A stretch of DNA of 64,000 nucleotides from Bacteroidales bacterium (GCA_014860575.1 JACZJK010000011.1:1-64000); one strand, 5' to 3'; counted from the stretch's first letter, positions 52,660 through 62,713 are shown. Made by a program: numbers and translations. Notes: a model not told the origin generated them from the sequence alone.

Positions 52660-53238
52660 CTAAACCAACTTCTCCCCTAGCTTTTGAATCAGGTTGATCC
52701 ACTTTTGCCTTTGCCTGTTGGTTGAGATTTTAATTGGGCCAATGGTTGTGATCCGTACAGGATTAATTCCACAAAACTGGAGAATGCCTTTTTTCATTGC
52801 ATGATGCCCGGGTTGTTTGAGAACCCACCTATAGTACCAGGGAGAATTATCCATTGTAACAATTAGTCGTGCAGACTTGCCCGTTAATAATTTCTGTGGC
52901 TTATTTCTGCCATTGATATACCTGAAAGCAAAACCGGGAAGAAACGTACGATCAATGAAGCCTTTTAGCAGGGCTGGAAAAGTTGACCACCAGTTTGGGT
53001 AGAAAAACACCATGTGTTCTGACCAATTTATAAGCGACTGTGCCGTAACAAGATCCGGCTCAAGCTCCTGGTTCCCACGGTAACCGCTGCTAAAATTGGG
53101 GTCGAAGCGAAGCTGGTTCAGTTTTAAGTATTTGATATCTGCTCCTGATTGTTCTGCTCCTTTAATATAAGCTTGCGTAAGCTTATCGCTAAAAGTGTCT
53201 TTAACCGGATGACCAAGTATTATCAGTATTTTTTTCAT
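52660..53238 (-). CDS. Flavodoxin-fold NAD(P)H oxidoreductase (KefF/MdaB-type)
   Basis: 192 aa. MKKILIILGHPVKDTFSDKL at the N-terminus binds FMN or FAD phosphate; LRFDPNFSSGYRGNQELEPD, WSEHMVFFYPNWWSTFPALL and KGFIDRTFLPGFAFRY are typical of the NAD(P)H-quinone reductase family. It likely reduces quinones by two electrons. Located 37 bp downstream of lon on the same strand, so it may be carried on lon transcripts. Substrate is not set by sequence. Confidence 0.87.
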   Translation of the reverse strand: MKKILIILGHPVKDTFSDKLTQAYIKGAEQSGADIKYLKLNQLRFDPNFSSGYRGNQELEPDLVTAQSLINWSEHMVFFYPNWWSTFPALLKGFIDRTFLPGFAFRYINGRNKPQKLLTGKSARLIVTMDNSPWYYRWVLKQPGHHAMKKGILQFCGINPVRITTIGPIKISTNRQRQKWINLIQKLGEKLV

Positions 53239-53275
53239 TTAGTTTCATGTCTACTCATAAATAGATCGTGAAATT

Positions 53276-55738
53276 TTATTCCTGAGAAAGATCAAGCGGC
53301 TTACTCACTTTGCTTTTAAGCAGTGCATGTTCGATGACATCAATCATGCTGTCCACATAATGAAAGTTCACACCCTCAATATAACGTGCGGGTATCTCGG
53401 CAATATCTTTTCGGTTCTCACCTGAGAGTACTATATCGGTAATACTGGCTCTTTTTGCTGCAAGAATTTTTTCTTTGATCCCTCCTACCGGTAAAACTTT
53501 TCCTCGCAGGGTAATTTCACCGGTTAATGCTGTTTTGCTTTTTATTTTTCGCTGCGTAAAGGCCGAAGCCAAAGAAGTGAACAATGTAATCCCGGCGGAA
53601 GGGCCGTCTTTGGGAGTTGCGCCTTCTGGGATGTGAATATGCACATTCCATTTCTCAAAAATCCGGTTATCGAGGTCCAGATCGCGGGAATGCGATTTTA
53701 AATATTCATATGCTATTGTAGCAGACTCTTTCATAATATCGCCAAGACTGCCGGTGAGTGTAAGGTTGCCTTTGCCTCTGCTGAGGCTAACTTCAACAAA
53801 AAGAATCTGGCCCCCAACTGAAGTCCATGCCAGACCTGTTGCGACACCTGCGATATTATTCGGCAGATCCTTTTCTATGTGGTATTGTTCGGGTCCCAAT
53901 ATTGCGCTGATATCATCGGTTGTAAGCCGGACGTTGTATGCATCATCTGATATGATGAACCTTGCACGGTTGCGAATAACTTTGGCAATGAGTCTTTCAA
54001 GGTTTCTGACCCCGGATTCCCTTGTATAATCTTCAATTATTTTACTAAGAATTGGTTTAGAGAACTTTAGCTTCTTCATATCTAAACCATGCTCCCTGAA
54101 TTGCTTTGGGATAAGATGCCTGATTGCGATCTCAATTTTTTCCTCCAGCAAATACCCGCTGATTTCTATGACTTCCATCCTATCGCGCAGCGCAGGATGA
54201 ATTGTACTCAAGGTGTTTGCCGTGGCAAGAAACATGACCCTTGACAGATCATAATCAATGTCGAGATAGTTATCGTGAAAAGCTTGATTCTGCTCAGGAT
54301 CAAGAACCTCAAGCAAGGCGGCAGCCGGATCACCGTTAATGTTGAGGCCAATTACTTTATCTACTTCATCAAGGACAAAAACAGGGTTGGAAGATTTCAC
54401 TTTTTTCAGGCTTTGGATAACCCTGCCTGGCATAGCACCAATGTAGGTTTTCCGGTGGCCTCTAATTTCAGCTTCATCTCTTAATCCACCCAGCGACATG
54501 CGCACATATTTTCTTCCAATAGCCCTGGCAATTGATTTTCCGAGTGAGGTTTTTCCGACGCCTGGAGGACCAACAAGACAAAGGATTGGCGATTTCATAT
54601 CACCTTTTAGTTTCAGAACAGCGAGATATTCAATGATGCGTTCCTTTACCTTTTCCAAACCGTAGTGATCTTCATCAAGTACTTTTTGGGCACGTTTGAG
54701 ATCGAAAAAATCCTTGGTGCATTCATCCCAGGGCAGGTCAACCAACACCTCAAGATAATTCATTTGCATTGAATATTCCATGGCTGCAGGGTTCATACGC
54801 TGCAACTTGGCCATTTCTTTATCAAATATATCAGCAACATTTTTCGACCACAATTTATCTAATGCCTTTACCTTGAGATCATTTAGTTCTTGCTGATTGG
54901 GCGAACCACCTAATTCTTCCTGAATTGTTTTTAACTGCTGGTGCAGCAGGTAGTCTCTTTGTTGCTTGTCAATTTCGGTTTTAACGCGGCTCTGAATTTG
55001 ATTTTTAAGTTCAATTTCCTGAAGCTCTTTCGATAGCATTGCCAACACCTTGTTGGCGCGATCATTTAGGTCAAGTGATTCAAGTAACTTTTGCTTCTCG
55101 AGCACTTCGGAATTGAGGTTCGAAGAAATGAAATTGACAAGAAAACTTGGGCTTTCAATATTTTTTATTGCAAAAGCGGCGTCGGATGGAATATTGGGCG
55201 ATTGTTGAATAATCTGGATTGAAAGATCTTTGAGGGAACTGATCAGTGCATTGAATTGTCTGTTTCCTTTGAACATCTTTTGTGGTTCGTGTGGGTAAAC
55301 CCTTGCTTTTATGTAAGGTTCATCCTGAAGTTGCACATCCATCCTGAAACATTTTTTGCCCTGAATGATAGCTGTAGTGTTACCATCAGGCATTTGAAGC
55401 AGTTTTATGATGTATGCAACGGTTCCCACCTTAAATAGGTCAGAGAACCCGGGATCCTCAATGGCTGCATTCTTTTGGGCCACGGCGCCAATAACTCGGC
55501 TGCCCCTGTAAAAATCTTTAATCAGTTGAATGGATTTATCGCGACCGACTGTGAGTGGTATAACAACTCCCGGAAACAATACCGTATTCCTCAAAGGTAA
55601 TATCGGTAGTATTTCAGGAATTTCTTCGGCACGCATTTGCTCTTCATCCTCAGCAGAAAGCAAAGGAATTAAATCGGTTCCTTCATCAATCAAATCGGAG
55701 ATAGCAGAAATTTTTGGGATTATCAGTGATTCAAACAT
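53276..55738 (-). CDS. lon: Lon, ATP-dependent protease
   Basis: 820 aa. N-terminal substrate-binding domain ([20 protein letters not shown]), coiled region, AAA+ module with Walker [14 protein letters not shown] (about 391-403) and Walker [12 protein letters not shown], then the protease domain with catalytic Ser in [15 protein letters not shown] (about 709) and Lys in [20 protein letters not shown] (about 752). It degrades damaged and regulatory proteins. Start ATG 55738 lies 124 bp from the GlmU-like gene upstream. No heat-shock operator was recognised. Confidence 0.98.
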   Translation of the reverse strand: MFESLIIPKISAISDLIDEGTDLIPLLSAEDEEQMRAEEIPEILPILPLRNTVLFPGVVIPLTVGRDKSIQLIKDFYRGSRVIGAVAQKNAAIEDPGFSDLFKVGTVAYIIKLLQMPDGNTTAIIQGKKCFRMDVQLQDEPYIKARVYPHEPQKMFKGNRQFNALISSLKDLSIQIIQQSPNIPSDAAFAIKNIESPSFLVNFISSNLNSEVLEKQKLLESLDLNDRANKVLAMLSKELQEIELKNQIQSRVKTEIDKQQRDYLLHQQLKTIQEELGGSPNQQELNDLKVKALDKLWSKNVADIFDKEMAKLQRMNPAAMEYSMQMNYLEVLVDLPWDECTKDFFDLKRAQKVLDEDHYGLEKVKERIIEYLAVLKLKGDMKSPILCLVGPPGVGKTSLGKSIARAIGRKYVRMSLGGLRDEAEIRGHRKTYIGAMPGRVIQSLKKVKSSNPVFVLDEVDKVIGLNINGDPAAALLEVLDPEQNQAFHDNYLDIDYDLSRVMFLATANTLSTIHPALRDRMEVIEISGYLLEEKIEIAIRHLIPKQFREHGLDMKKLKFSKPILSKIIEDYTRESGVRNLERLIAKVIRNRARFIISDDAYNVRLTTDDISAILGPEQYHIEKDLPNNIAGVATGLAWTSVGGQILFVEVSLSRGKGNLTLTGSLGDIMKESATIAYEYLKSHSRDLDLDNRIFEKWNVHIHIPEGATPKDGPSAGITLFTSLASAFTQRKIKSKTALTGEITLRGKVLPVGGIKEKILAAKRASITDIVLSGENRKDIAEIPARYIEGVNFHYVDSMIDVIEHALLKSKVSKPLDLSQE

Positions 55739-55862
55739 AGAATGTCATGTTAGCAAAAATTTGGCCATGATATTAAAATGGTCAAAAGGGCAGATAGGCT
55801 GACCCTTTGGCGCAGGATATTTAAAAAGCAGCATCGGGCAGGATAGGATTGGGTTAAACCAC

Positions 55863-57050
55863 TCAAATTTTACGGTACTTAAAAGTGATGTTAAAAACGT
55901 GTTTAAGAAGTTCTTTGTCAATGTCAGAGAGTTCCATATTTCTTCGGCGGTAAACTGCTTCTGCAACTTTGATCGCCTTGTTTACATCGAAGGTAGTAAA
56001 GCCGGAATATCCTCCCCAGGCGAAGGAGGATATAAAGTTTCGCTGGAAATTGCCTCCAAAAATGTTTGAGCTAACTCCAACAACAGTGCCTGTATTAAAC
56101 ATTGTATTAATTCCTGATTTTGAGTGGTCGCCCATGATCAGACCACAAAATTGTAAACTTGTATCAACAAATGTTTGCTCGGCATAACTCCACAATCTTA
56201 TTGTATCGTAGGTGTTTTTTAGGTTCGAAGTATTGGTATCTGCCCCAAGATTGCACCACTCACCCAGAACGGAATGCCCTAAAAAGCCATCATGTGCTTT
56301 ATTAGAATATCCGAAAATGACCGAGTTATTAACTTCGCCACCAACCTTAGAATGAGGTCCAATTGTGGTCGGGCCATAAATCTTGGCGCCAATCTTAACT
56401 ACTGAGTTGTCGCACAGTGCAAAAGGCCCACGGATAAAGCTGCCTTCCATAACTTCAGTATTCTCACCGATGTATACTGGTCCTTTGCTGGCGTTAAGTA
56501 CCGCAAAGCCAATATTGGCACCTTTTTCAACAAAAATATTCTCAGGATTCACAACGTGTGCAGCTGATCCAAGCTTTTGTGATTTGCGGCCTTTTGTTAT
56601 CAATTCAAAATCAGCCTGAATGGCAATGCCATTTTTTGAAAAAATATCCCAAATGTTTAAAAGTTCTGTAAAGTTGACCTCTGTTGGAAATTCTGTAACA
56701 TTGCTTGTTTCATTCGTTCCGGATTTTTCGAGCTCTTGCTCAGTGAGGCGCATGGCAATAACTATATCATTTTTTATCAGCGCCTGGTTGGGTTGCAATT
56801 TGTTGATTTCAGCTATTAACTCTGTATTTGGACATATTGCGCCATTGATCAGTATATTATCAGGTTCCTTAACGACAGGGAATTTTTTTCGGAGGTAATT
56901 CTCTGTAAGGGAAGATGTTTTCACGCCAAGGAATTTCTCCCATTTCTCCCTGATAGTAAGAATTCCAAAGCGGATATCGGCAAGTGGGCGGGTAAACGTT
57001 AAGGGCAGAAAGTTACTTCGGCGGGCATCGTCAAACAAGATATAGTTCAT
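55863..57050 (-). CDS. GlmU-family putative sugar nucleotidyltransferase
   Basis: 395 aa. N-terminus NYILFDDARRSNFLPLTFTR, PLADIRFGILTIREKW differs from classic GlmU but belongs to the Bacteroidota GlmU-like family. The C-terminal two thirds are a left-handed beta-helix of hexapeptide repeats (VEKGANIGFAVLNASKGPVY, IGENTEVMEGSFIRG, KIGAKIYGPTTIGPHSKVGG). The product is thought to join sugar-1-phosphates to nucleotides for envelope sugars (inferred). A TAACTTTG box on the minus strand (57074-57081) lies 24 bp upstream. Confidence 0.82.
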   Translation of the reverse strand: MNYILFDDARRSNFLPLTFTRPLADIRFGILTIREKWEKFLGVKTSSLTENYLRKKFPVVKEPDNILINGAICPNTELIAEINKLQPNQALIKNDIVIAMRLTEQELEKSGTNETSNVTEFPTEVNFTELLNIWDIFSKNGIAIQADFELITKGRKSQKLGSAAHVVNPENIFVEKGANIGFAVLNASKGPVYIGENTEVMEGSFIRGPFALCDNSVVKIGAKIYGPTTIGPHSKVGGEVNNSVIFGYSNKAHDGFLGHSVLGEWCNLGADTNTSNLKNTYDTIRLWSYAEQTFVDTSLQFCGLIMGDHSKSGINTMFNTGTVVGVSSNIFGGNFQRNFISSFAWGGYSGFTTFDVNKAIKVAEAVYRRRNMELSDIDKELLKHVFNITFKYRKI

Positions 57051-57099
57051 TTCAGCATCAATTTTTGGTTCGTCAAAGTTATGACAGATAAAATTAAAA

Positions 57100-57121
57100 A
57101 AGCCCTCTTAGAAAAGGGCTT
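57100..57121 (-). terminator. Terminator after rpmE2
   Basis: On the minus strand AAGCCCT, 8-nt loop, AGGGCTT followed by TTTTAATTT, 30 bp after the rpmE2 stop. Confidence 0.75.
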
Positions 57122-57151
57122 ATTTATAAAAAAGTTATGAACACCTGAATC

Positions 57152-57427
57152 TTAATTGTTCTGCTTGTTTCGGTTTTGCATGTGTTTTTCATACCTGGCC
57201 CTGAATTTATCCACGCGACCGGCTGTATCAATAAGTTTCATTTTTCCGGTATAAAACGGATGCGATGTATGGGATATCTCTAATTTGACCAGTGGATATT
57301 CTTTTCCATCTTCCCAAACAATGCTTTCCCTGGTTTGAACTGTTGAACGGCTCATAAAAGCATACTCATTAGAGATGTCTTTAAATACTACAAGCCTATA
57401 ATCCTTTGGGTGAATGTCTTTTTTCAT
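57152..57427 (-). CDS. rpmE2: Ribosomal protein bL31, type B (zinc-free)
   Basis: 91 aa. [20 protein letters not shown] and [20 protein letters not shown] are the L31 signatures. There is no CxxC pair, so it is the zinc-independent form. In bacteria with both forms this one is used when zinc is short; many Bacteroidota have only this form. Own promoter and terminator make it a single-gene unit. Confidence 0.97.
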   Translation of the reverse strand: MKKDIHPKDYRLVVFKDISNEYAFMSRSTVQTRESIVWEDGKEYPLVKLEISHTSHPFYTGKMKLIDTAGRVDKFRARYEKHMQNRNKQNN

Positions 57428-57456
57428 ATTATTAGTCCTATCTGAATTTGAGGGCG

Positions 57457-57488
57457 CAAAATTAAGTCTTTTGTTTTAAACAAACAAA
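57457..57488 (-). promoter_or_regulatory. Promoter TTTG-N20-TAATTTTG for rpmE2
   Basis: On the minus strand TTTG (57485-57488), 20 bp, TAATTTTG (57457-57464); ATG follows 29 bp later. One of the best matches in the window. Confidence 0.65.
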
Positions 57489-57634
57489 CAAAGCGTGCAA
57501 TTAATTCTTTCAAATAAAACTCAGCCAGATTCGTTGAAATTGTTAGGGAAACAAGGTGATTGCAGAATTAAACATGTTAAAGCTTTCGTTGTTTTAAAAT
57601 CTGAAAATATTACTGTATAACTAAAAAAAGACAA

Positions 57635-58135
57635 ATGAGAACTATACACCTAATCAGAACCTTACTATTATCATCAATACTTGTTATTTCATCCTGCTTT
57701 CCTGAACCTGATACAAAGCATGAAGCAACCCTTGCAATACGAAACAACTGGGACTCATTTATAAACCATTGGGAAACCCAGGATGCTGCAGGCTGTGCGT
57801 CATTTTTTTCTGAAGATGGCTATAACGTTCCGGATGAATTCAGAACCCTGAAAGGACGATCAGAAATAGAATCTTTTTATAACACCTTGTTCTCTGGTAG
57901 CCAAAGCAGTAAATATGTGCACAATATCTTATCAGTATCTGTAACAGGCGATGATGCTATAGAACTGGGAGAATTTACAGTTGACTGGTTATCAAATGAA
58001 GGTGAGGCCTGGACTTACAAAGCACGCAGTATTGCCCATTGGCAAAAAGATGAAAATGAAAACTGGAAGATCAAAGGGTTCCTTTTCAATAAACCGGCTG
58101 CTGACAACGGGTCAATACAGGATCTTACAGAATAA
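57635..58135 (+). CDS. NTF2-like (SnoaL/DUF4440) lipoprotein
   Basis: 166 aa; lipobox LVISSC (Cys about 21). NTF2-like motifs: AIRNNWDSFINHWETQDAAG, CASFFSEDGYNVPDEF, LKGRSEIESFYNTLF, and the closing strands AIELGEFTVDWLS, WTYKARSIAHWQKDENENWK. The fold is a small-molecule-binding cone. It is anchored in the envelope; reaction unknown. Converges on the SDR gene with 5 bp between stops. Confidence 0.78.
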   Translation: MRTIHLIRTLLLSSILVISSCFPEPDTKHEATLAIRNNWDSFINHWETQDAAGCASFFSEDGYNVPDEFRTLKGRSEIESFYNTLFSGSQSSKYVHNILSVSVTGDDAIELGEFTVDWLSNEGEAWTYKARSIAHWQKDENENWKIKGFLFNKPAADNGSIQDLTE

Positions 58136-58140
58136 ACAAA

Positions 58141-58917
58141 TCATTTTCCTTGTATCCACCTTACACTTTTCACCACCATACTTCTTGGTGAAATGCGAAG
58201 CGAAGCAACCATCATGCGGTTCAAAACGCCATGAATGGCAACAGGTTTCCCTTTCATCATGGCCTTGTAACCAAACTCAGCGACTTCTTTGGATGAGGGC
58301 ATTTTAAACTTCTCAACCAGCTTGATGCCTTTCATATCGGCTACATCCTGAAAGCCAGATTCTGTTGGCCCGGGACAGAGTGCGGTAACTGAAACTCCTT
58401 TATCACGAACTTCGTTGTTGATGGCTTCGGAAAAGCTTAAGACAAATGCCTTGGTAGCATAATACACAGCCATGAACGGGCCGGGCATAAAAGAAGCTAC
58501 CGAACCAACATTCATGATTTTTCCGCTTTCACGTGCAATCATTTCAGGTAGAAAAAGTTTTGTGAGATGAACCAAAGCAGTAATGTTTAACTGTATCATT
58601 TGTTCTTCCTTTTCCCACGGATTTCCAACAAAAGCGCCCAGGTGCCCGAAACCGGCATTGTTGATCAGGTAGTCAATCGAAATACCCTGACTCTGAACTT
58701 CGTTAAAAACCTCAAGGGCAGCATCTTTCACTGATAAGTCCTTGACGATTAAATGTACAGTTACCTTGTGTGCCTTCTCAATTTCATTTTTCAGCTCATT
58801 AAGTTTGACTTTGTTACGGGCAACAAGCACAAGATTGTCGCCGTGGCGGGCATGGATTTTGACAAGTTCAAGCCCGATGCCACTTGATGCCCCGGTGATT
58901 AATGCGGTTTTGTTCAT
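58141..58917 (-). CDS. Short-chain dehydrogenase/reductase
   Basis: 258 aa, classical SDR. Cofactor loop TGASSGIGLELVKIHARHG, LINNAGFGHLGAF, catalytic Ser in NVGSVASFMPG and YxxxK in YYATKAFVLSFSEAI. The arginine after LVLVAR suggests NADPH. The C-terminus (VLNRMMVASLRISPRSMVV) is hydrophobic and may contact membrane. Substrate unknown; many relatives act on fatty-acyl or sterol-like ketones. Confidence 0.9.
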   Translation of the reverse strand: MNKTALITGASSGIGLELVKIHARHGDNLVLVARNKVKLNELKNEIEKAHKVTVHLIVKDLSVKDAALEVFNEVQSQGISIDYLINNAGFGHLGAFVGNPWEKEEQMIQLNITALVHLTKLFLPEMIARESGKIMNVGSVASFMPGPFMAVYYATKAFVLSFSEAINNEVRDKGVSVTALCPGPTESGFQDVADMKGIKLVEKFKMPSSKEVAEFGYKAMMKGKPVAIHGVLNRMMVASLRISPRSMVVKSVRWIQGK

Positions 58918-59051
58918 TTCTAAATTTCAAGGTTTGATATTTTTAACAAGTTATTTTAATGAGGAATCGTATTATATATTACAGCGATTGGCTCGCAATA
59001 CAAAAAGCCGTTTACCGATTACTGATAACCCATAACCATTTCTGATCCTCC

Positions 59052-59645
59052 TTATTCCCAGCCAATCAATTCAACCACGATATCATTGCGCCGGTTAAAC
59101 ATCTGGTAAGGCGGATTGTAGCCAAAATACTGAAAATGGCTGGTATGCGCAATGTTTTCTTTTTCAAGGTAAGACCTGAGTTCCTGAATCTTCTCCTGGA
59201 TTTTCTGGTCTGAAGTAAATCCGCCAAAACTTAATCCAGCCATAATTACAGCCGGTTTTTTATAAATCTCTATATCGGTACGGCTTGGGGTCGGAAGGTT
59301 CTCAAGTGAGTATTTGGATGGCATCATAAACTCCATCACCATACCTTCGCCCCAGCTCATTGCAACTGGCGAAGTCATGGCAATGCTTTCATTGCGTTCG
59401 TTACCGCCAAAAATGTAAGATGCAAGAGTTCTAAAGCCATTGCCGGAGCCGGCACGATAGGTTTCAGCATCTATCCTGGTTCTGGCAAAGATCGCACTTT
59501 CATATTTCCGAACCTCAAAAGTTTGAAAATCCTGTAATATTGTATAGCTGTATTGTTCAGTTTTATTAGTGCTCATGGAAGCCCAGGTCTGAAATGCTAC
59601 AAAAAGAAAAATAAGTATCCCAGTAATAATCAAAGAAGTTCTCAT
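59052..59645 (-). CDS. SOUL-family heme-binding protein, membrane-anchored
   Basis: 197 aa. An N-terminal helix (SLIITGILIFLFVAFQTWA) anchors or exports it. SOUL domain: FEVRKYESAIFARTRID, GGNERNESIAMTSPVAMSWG, VMEFMMPSKYSLENLPTP, and the closing EKENIAHTSHFQYFGYNPPY, NRRNDIVVELIG. The family binds heme or acts in heme traffic, though bacterial members are poorly studied. Single gene, flanked by 100-150 bp spacers. Confidence 0.87.
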   Translation of the reverse strand: MRTSLIITGILIFLFVAFQTWASMSTNKTEQYSYTILQDFQTFEVRKYESAIFARTRIDAETYRAGSGNGFRTLASYIFGGNERNESIAMTSPVAMSWGEGMVMEFMMPSKYSLENLPTPSRTDIEIYKKPAVIMAGLSFGGFTSDQKIQEKIQELRSYLEKENIAHTSHFQYFGYNPPYQMFNRRNDIVVELIGWE

Positions 59646-59794
59646 TGTTTAATTTTTAAGCTTTAAAGGTAAACAACAAGAAATTGCATCATTTGTTTCA
59701 AGCGGTTATAATATCCTTTGGATAATTTCAGAAAAAAATGATATCCGTAGCTGAAACAAAATGAATAAACCGTTAGGTATAATGAATTGTCTCC

Positions 59795-60052
59795 TTAGGT
59801 TCGGAAAATCATTTTCTCAACCTGAACCCCATCAATCTTTAAAAGTTCATTTTCAAGCTTTAACGCCTCTTCCTTGTCGTCGGTAAGTTCGAGCAGGATG
59901 AGGCCGCTTGTACTGCACATATTATCAACAACTTCGTGTAATCCCAGACGGGTTTTGATAGAACAGCCAAATTTTGTTAACGCCGATTGCACTTCTTTGG
60001 CAGCTTCAAGGCGGTCATTTATAAAAAGACCGAGGACGCGTATTTCTTTCAT
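59795..60052 (-). CDS. TM1266-type iron-only hydrogenase system regulator (copy 2)
   Basis: 85 aa, ACT-like ferredoxin fold. It opens EIRVLGLFINDRLEAAKEVQ and continues KFGCSIKTRLGLHEVVDNM, SGLILLELTDDKEEALKLEN. TM1266-type proteins are labelled putative regulators of the [FeFe]-hydrogenase system because of their neighbourhood. It is a paralogue of the next gene, 22 bp apart, both downstream of hydG on the same strand. Confidence 0.8.
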   Translation of the reverse strand: MKEIRVLGLFINDRLEAAKEVQSALTKFGCSIKTRLGLHEVVDNMCSTSGLILLELTDDKEEALKLENELLKIDGVQVEKMIFRT

Positions 60053-60074
60053 AGCAATTATTTTATATCAAATG

Positions 60075-60332
60075 TCAATACACAAAGCTCATCACCTTCA
60101 CTTCAACTCCACCTATTTGCTCAAGTTCTTGCTGAAACAAATCCCATTCTTCGCTTTTGCCCGAGAGTTGCAAAATCATTATTCCGGTGCGGCTGCATAC
60201 GTCGGTGGTGACTTCATGGAATCCAAGACGCGAGCGGATCAGATGGGCGTATTGTGTAAGAACACCTTGTGTCCGTCCGCTTTCTTTGATCCTATCCCTG
60301 ATCAATATTCCTAAAATTCTGCTTTCTTTCAT
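60075..60332 (-). CDS. TM1266-type iron-only hydrogenase system regulator (copy 1)
   Basis: 85 aa, same length and layout as its neighbour: SRILGILIRDRIKESGRTQG, YAHLIRSRLGFHEVTTDVCS, TGIMILQLSGKSEEWDLFQQ, ending GGVEVKVMSF. A Cys in the DVCS/NMCS position is kept in both. Lies 70 bp after hydG across a short low-complexity spacer (60361-60402). The two paralogues may form a hetero-oligomer (inference). Confidence 0.8.
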   Translation of the reverse strand: MKESRILGILIRDRIKESGRTQGVLTQYAHLIRSRLGFHEVTTDVCSRTGIMILQLSGKSEEWDLFQQELEQIGGVEVKVMSFVY

Positions 60333-60402
60333 TTCTTATTGAATTATCGTCAAACTAACATAGAAAATCCACAATCCGAAATCTGAAATCGTCAATCGTA
60401 AA

Positions 60403-61833
60403 TCAAAAATAGAGATCTCTTTCGCCCTGTTTGATCTTCTCAACCCGTTCCCTAACAGCATGCACATGGTCTTTATTTCCTTCTTCCAATTGCTTGATAT
60501 TCTTTTCAATCACTTCCCATCCTTTTATCCTGGTATCTTCAGGGGCATAATCTTCAAGATACTCGGCCAGGGTCAAAATGGCGTTGGGTGAGCAAAAGCG
60601 TTTGATGAATCCCGGAACAGAGAACTCCATGAAATGCTCGCCGGTTCGCCCTAAACGGTAACAAGCCGTGCAAAATGAAGGAAGATAATCCTGCTCCAGT
60701 AATTCATCAATGATCTCGCTCAATGAACGTGTATCGTTGATTTGAAATTGCTCTTTATCAAGATCCTGTGAATGCAGTTTTTCGGCATAGCTGCCGATTT
60801 CAATTTTGGTTCCGCCATCAATCTGGGAAACCCCAAATTGCATCACTTCCCTTCGAACCGCGGCGGATTCCCGGGCTGTAAGGATCATGCCGGTGTAAGG
60901 AACGGCAAGTCTGAGTATGGCCACCAACCTCACAAATTCTTCATCAGTAACGATGTATTGTTTGCTGATATCCAGCGCCGAAGCATTTTGTATCCTTGGA
61001 AAGGAAATCGTGTGCGGCCCAACGTTATAGCAAGCTTCAAGATGATTGGTGTGGCGAACCAGGCCAAGCACTTCATAGCGCCAATCGTACAATCCGAAAA
61101 GTGCGCCAATGCCAACATCGTCAAGACCTGCTTCCTGGGCACGGTCCAATGAAGTGAGCCTGTATTCAAAATTCCTTTTAACACCACCCAAATGGTAAAG
61201 CTTGTAAATTTCAGGATGATAGGTTTCCTGGAAAACCTGGTAGGTACCTATACCGGAATCTTTAATTACCCGAAAACCGTCAATATCAAGGGGGGCGGCG
61301 TTGATGTTGACCCTGCGGATCTCACCATTGCCCTTTTTAACTCCATATACAATGCGAACCGTATGAGCAATGTATTCAGGCGAATAATCGGGATGTTCCC
61401 CATAGACGAGAATCAGCCGCTTTTGCCCGTTTTCTTCAAGCGCTTCTACTTCCTGAACCAATTGCTGATCGTCGAGTGTGGAGCGCTTTACTTTTTTATT
61501 GGTTGACCTGAACCCGCAATACTGGCAGTTGTTGGTGCATTTGTTGCCAACATACAAGGGCGCAAAAAGAACGATACGGTTTCCATACACTTTCTCTTTC
61601 AATGACCGGGCGCCTTGCTTGATTTCTTCAATAAGTTCCGGATCGGTGGCGTTGATCAACACAGCGGTTTCTTCAAGTGTAAGGCGGTTTTTATCAATAG
61701 ATTTGGCAATCACTTCCCGCACACGTTCCTTAGTTGAAACGGTGTTGTTGATATGGTTCCAGATCTCATCAGGATCAATAAACGGTTTCATCCGCTGATC
61801 CTTGATGCTGCATTTTTCGGGTTGGAATATCAT
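60403..61833 (-). CDS. hydG: HydG, [FeFe]-hydrogenase H-cluster radical SAM maturase
   Basis: 476 aa. Radical SAM cluster motif CTNNCQYC (Cys99, 103, 106) and the C-terminal auxiliary cluster motif CTACYRLGRTGEHFMEF...C (CX2CX22C), which separates HydG from the related ThiH. It splits tyrosine to make the CO and CN ligands of the H-cluster. RVNINAAPLDIDGFRVIKDS and GTYQVFQETYHPEIYKLYH are family segments. TAATTTTG (minus, 61905-61912) and a palindrome ACATATATGT (61883-61892) lie in the leader. hydE, hydF and the hydrogenase itself are not in the window. Confidence 0.95.
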   Translation of the reverse strand: MIFQPEKCSIKDQRMKPFIDPDEIWNHINNTVSTKERVREVIAKSIDKNRLTLEETAVLINATDPELIEEIKQGARSLKEKVYGNRIVLFAPLYVGNKCTNNCQYCGFRSTNKKVKRSTLDDQQLVQEVEALEENGQKRLILVYGEHPDYSPEYIAHTVRIVYGVKKGNGEIRRVNINAAPLDIDGFRVIKDSGIGTYQVFQETYHPEIYKLYHLGGVKRNFEYRLTSLDRAQEAGLDDVGIGALFGLYDWRYEVLGLVRHTNHLEACYNVGPHTISFPRIQNASALDISKQYIVTDEEFVRLVAILRLAVPYTGMILTARESAAVRREVMQFGVSQIDGGTKIEIGSYAEKLHSQDLDKEQFQINDTRSLSEIIDELLEQDYLPSFCTACYRLGRTGEHFMEFSVPGFIKRFCSPNAILTLAEYLEDYAPEDTRIKGWEVIEKNIKQLEEGNKDHVHAVRERVEKIKQGERDLYF

Positions 61834-61948
61834 TTTTATGAGATGATTTAAGATTTTAATCCCGCCATCGGTGGGTATCGAAACATATATGTGTTATATG
61901 AGTGCAAAATTACGCAATTATAAGGGTTAAGGCAGTCTCAATTGCTGA

Positions 61949-62713
61949 TTAATCAATATCTATCACCAGGTTATCGTGTGCAAGGCGAATATGGGCTGGA
62001 AGTTTGCGTTCAACTTCTTCATGCAAGCCTAAAAAATGACTGATATGCGTGAGATAGGTTCGCTCAGGCATCAGTTTTTCAACAACTTCAACCGCTTCCT
62101 CTAAGGAAAAATGCGATACATGTCTTGAGTTTCTCAAGGCATTGAGAACAAGAATTTTCGTTCCTTTCATTTTTACCATTTCCTCCACCGGTATATAGCT
62201 GGCATCAGTAATATAGGTGAAATCACCAATTCTGAATCCAAATACGCTGAGCTTGTTGTGCATTACTTCAACCGGAGTGAATTTCACATCATTGACTGTA
62301 AACGGTTTGATATCAATGAGGTGTGTAATAAGTTGCGGCGCCCCGAAAAAGCGGGTTTCAGTGAATATATAGGGAAACTCAATGCGGATGGCTTCCAGCA
62401 CTTCGGCTGAGCCATAAACGTCAATATTTTTATTTAAGATATAGTTGAAAGCCCTGATATCATCGAGGCCTGCGATGTGGTCGCGGTGGCCGTGTGTGAA
62501 AACAATGGCGTCAATGTCTTCAACATTGTGACGAAGCATCTGGATTCGAAAATCAGGGCCGCAATCAATTACAATATTGCGTCCATTGATTGTGAGCATG
62601 GCAGAAGTTCTGAACCGTTTATCCCGCAAATCAGTTGATTTGCAAACAACACAATTGCAAGCTATTACCGGAACACCGATAGAAGTACCGGTTCCCAGGA
62701 ATGTTACTTTCAT
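61949..62713 (-). CDS. PhnP-like MBL-fold metal-dependent hydrolase
   Basis: 254 aa from ATG 62713 (MKVTFLGTGTSIGVPVIACN); ATG 62737 is the alternative. The metal site is TFTHGHRDHIAGLDDIRAF-like (VFTHGHRDHIAGLDDIRAFN), with downstream DCGPDF, YITDAS and THISHFLGLHEE. An ACNCVVCKS cysteine pair near the N-terminus is typical of the PhnP group, which cleaves cyclic phosphodiesters. Natural substrate unknown. It ends in the conserved LAHDNLVIDID. Confidence 0.88.
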   Translation of the reverse strand: MKVTFLGTGTSIGVPVIACNCVVCKSTDLRDKRFRTSAMLTINGRNIVIDCGPDFRIQMLRHNVEDIDAIVFTHGHRDHIAGLDDIRAFNYILNKNIDVYGSAEVLEAIRIEFPYIFTETRFFGAPQLITHLIDIKPFTVNDVKFTPVEVMHNKLSVFGFRIGDFTYITDASYIPVEEMVKMKGTKILVLNALRNSRHVSHFSLEEAVEVVEKLMPERTYLTHISHFLGLHEEVERKLPAHIRLAHDNLVIDID

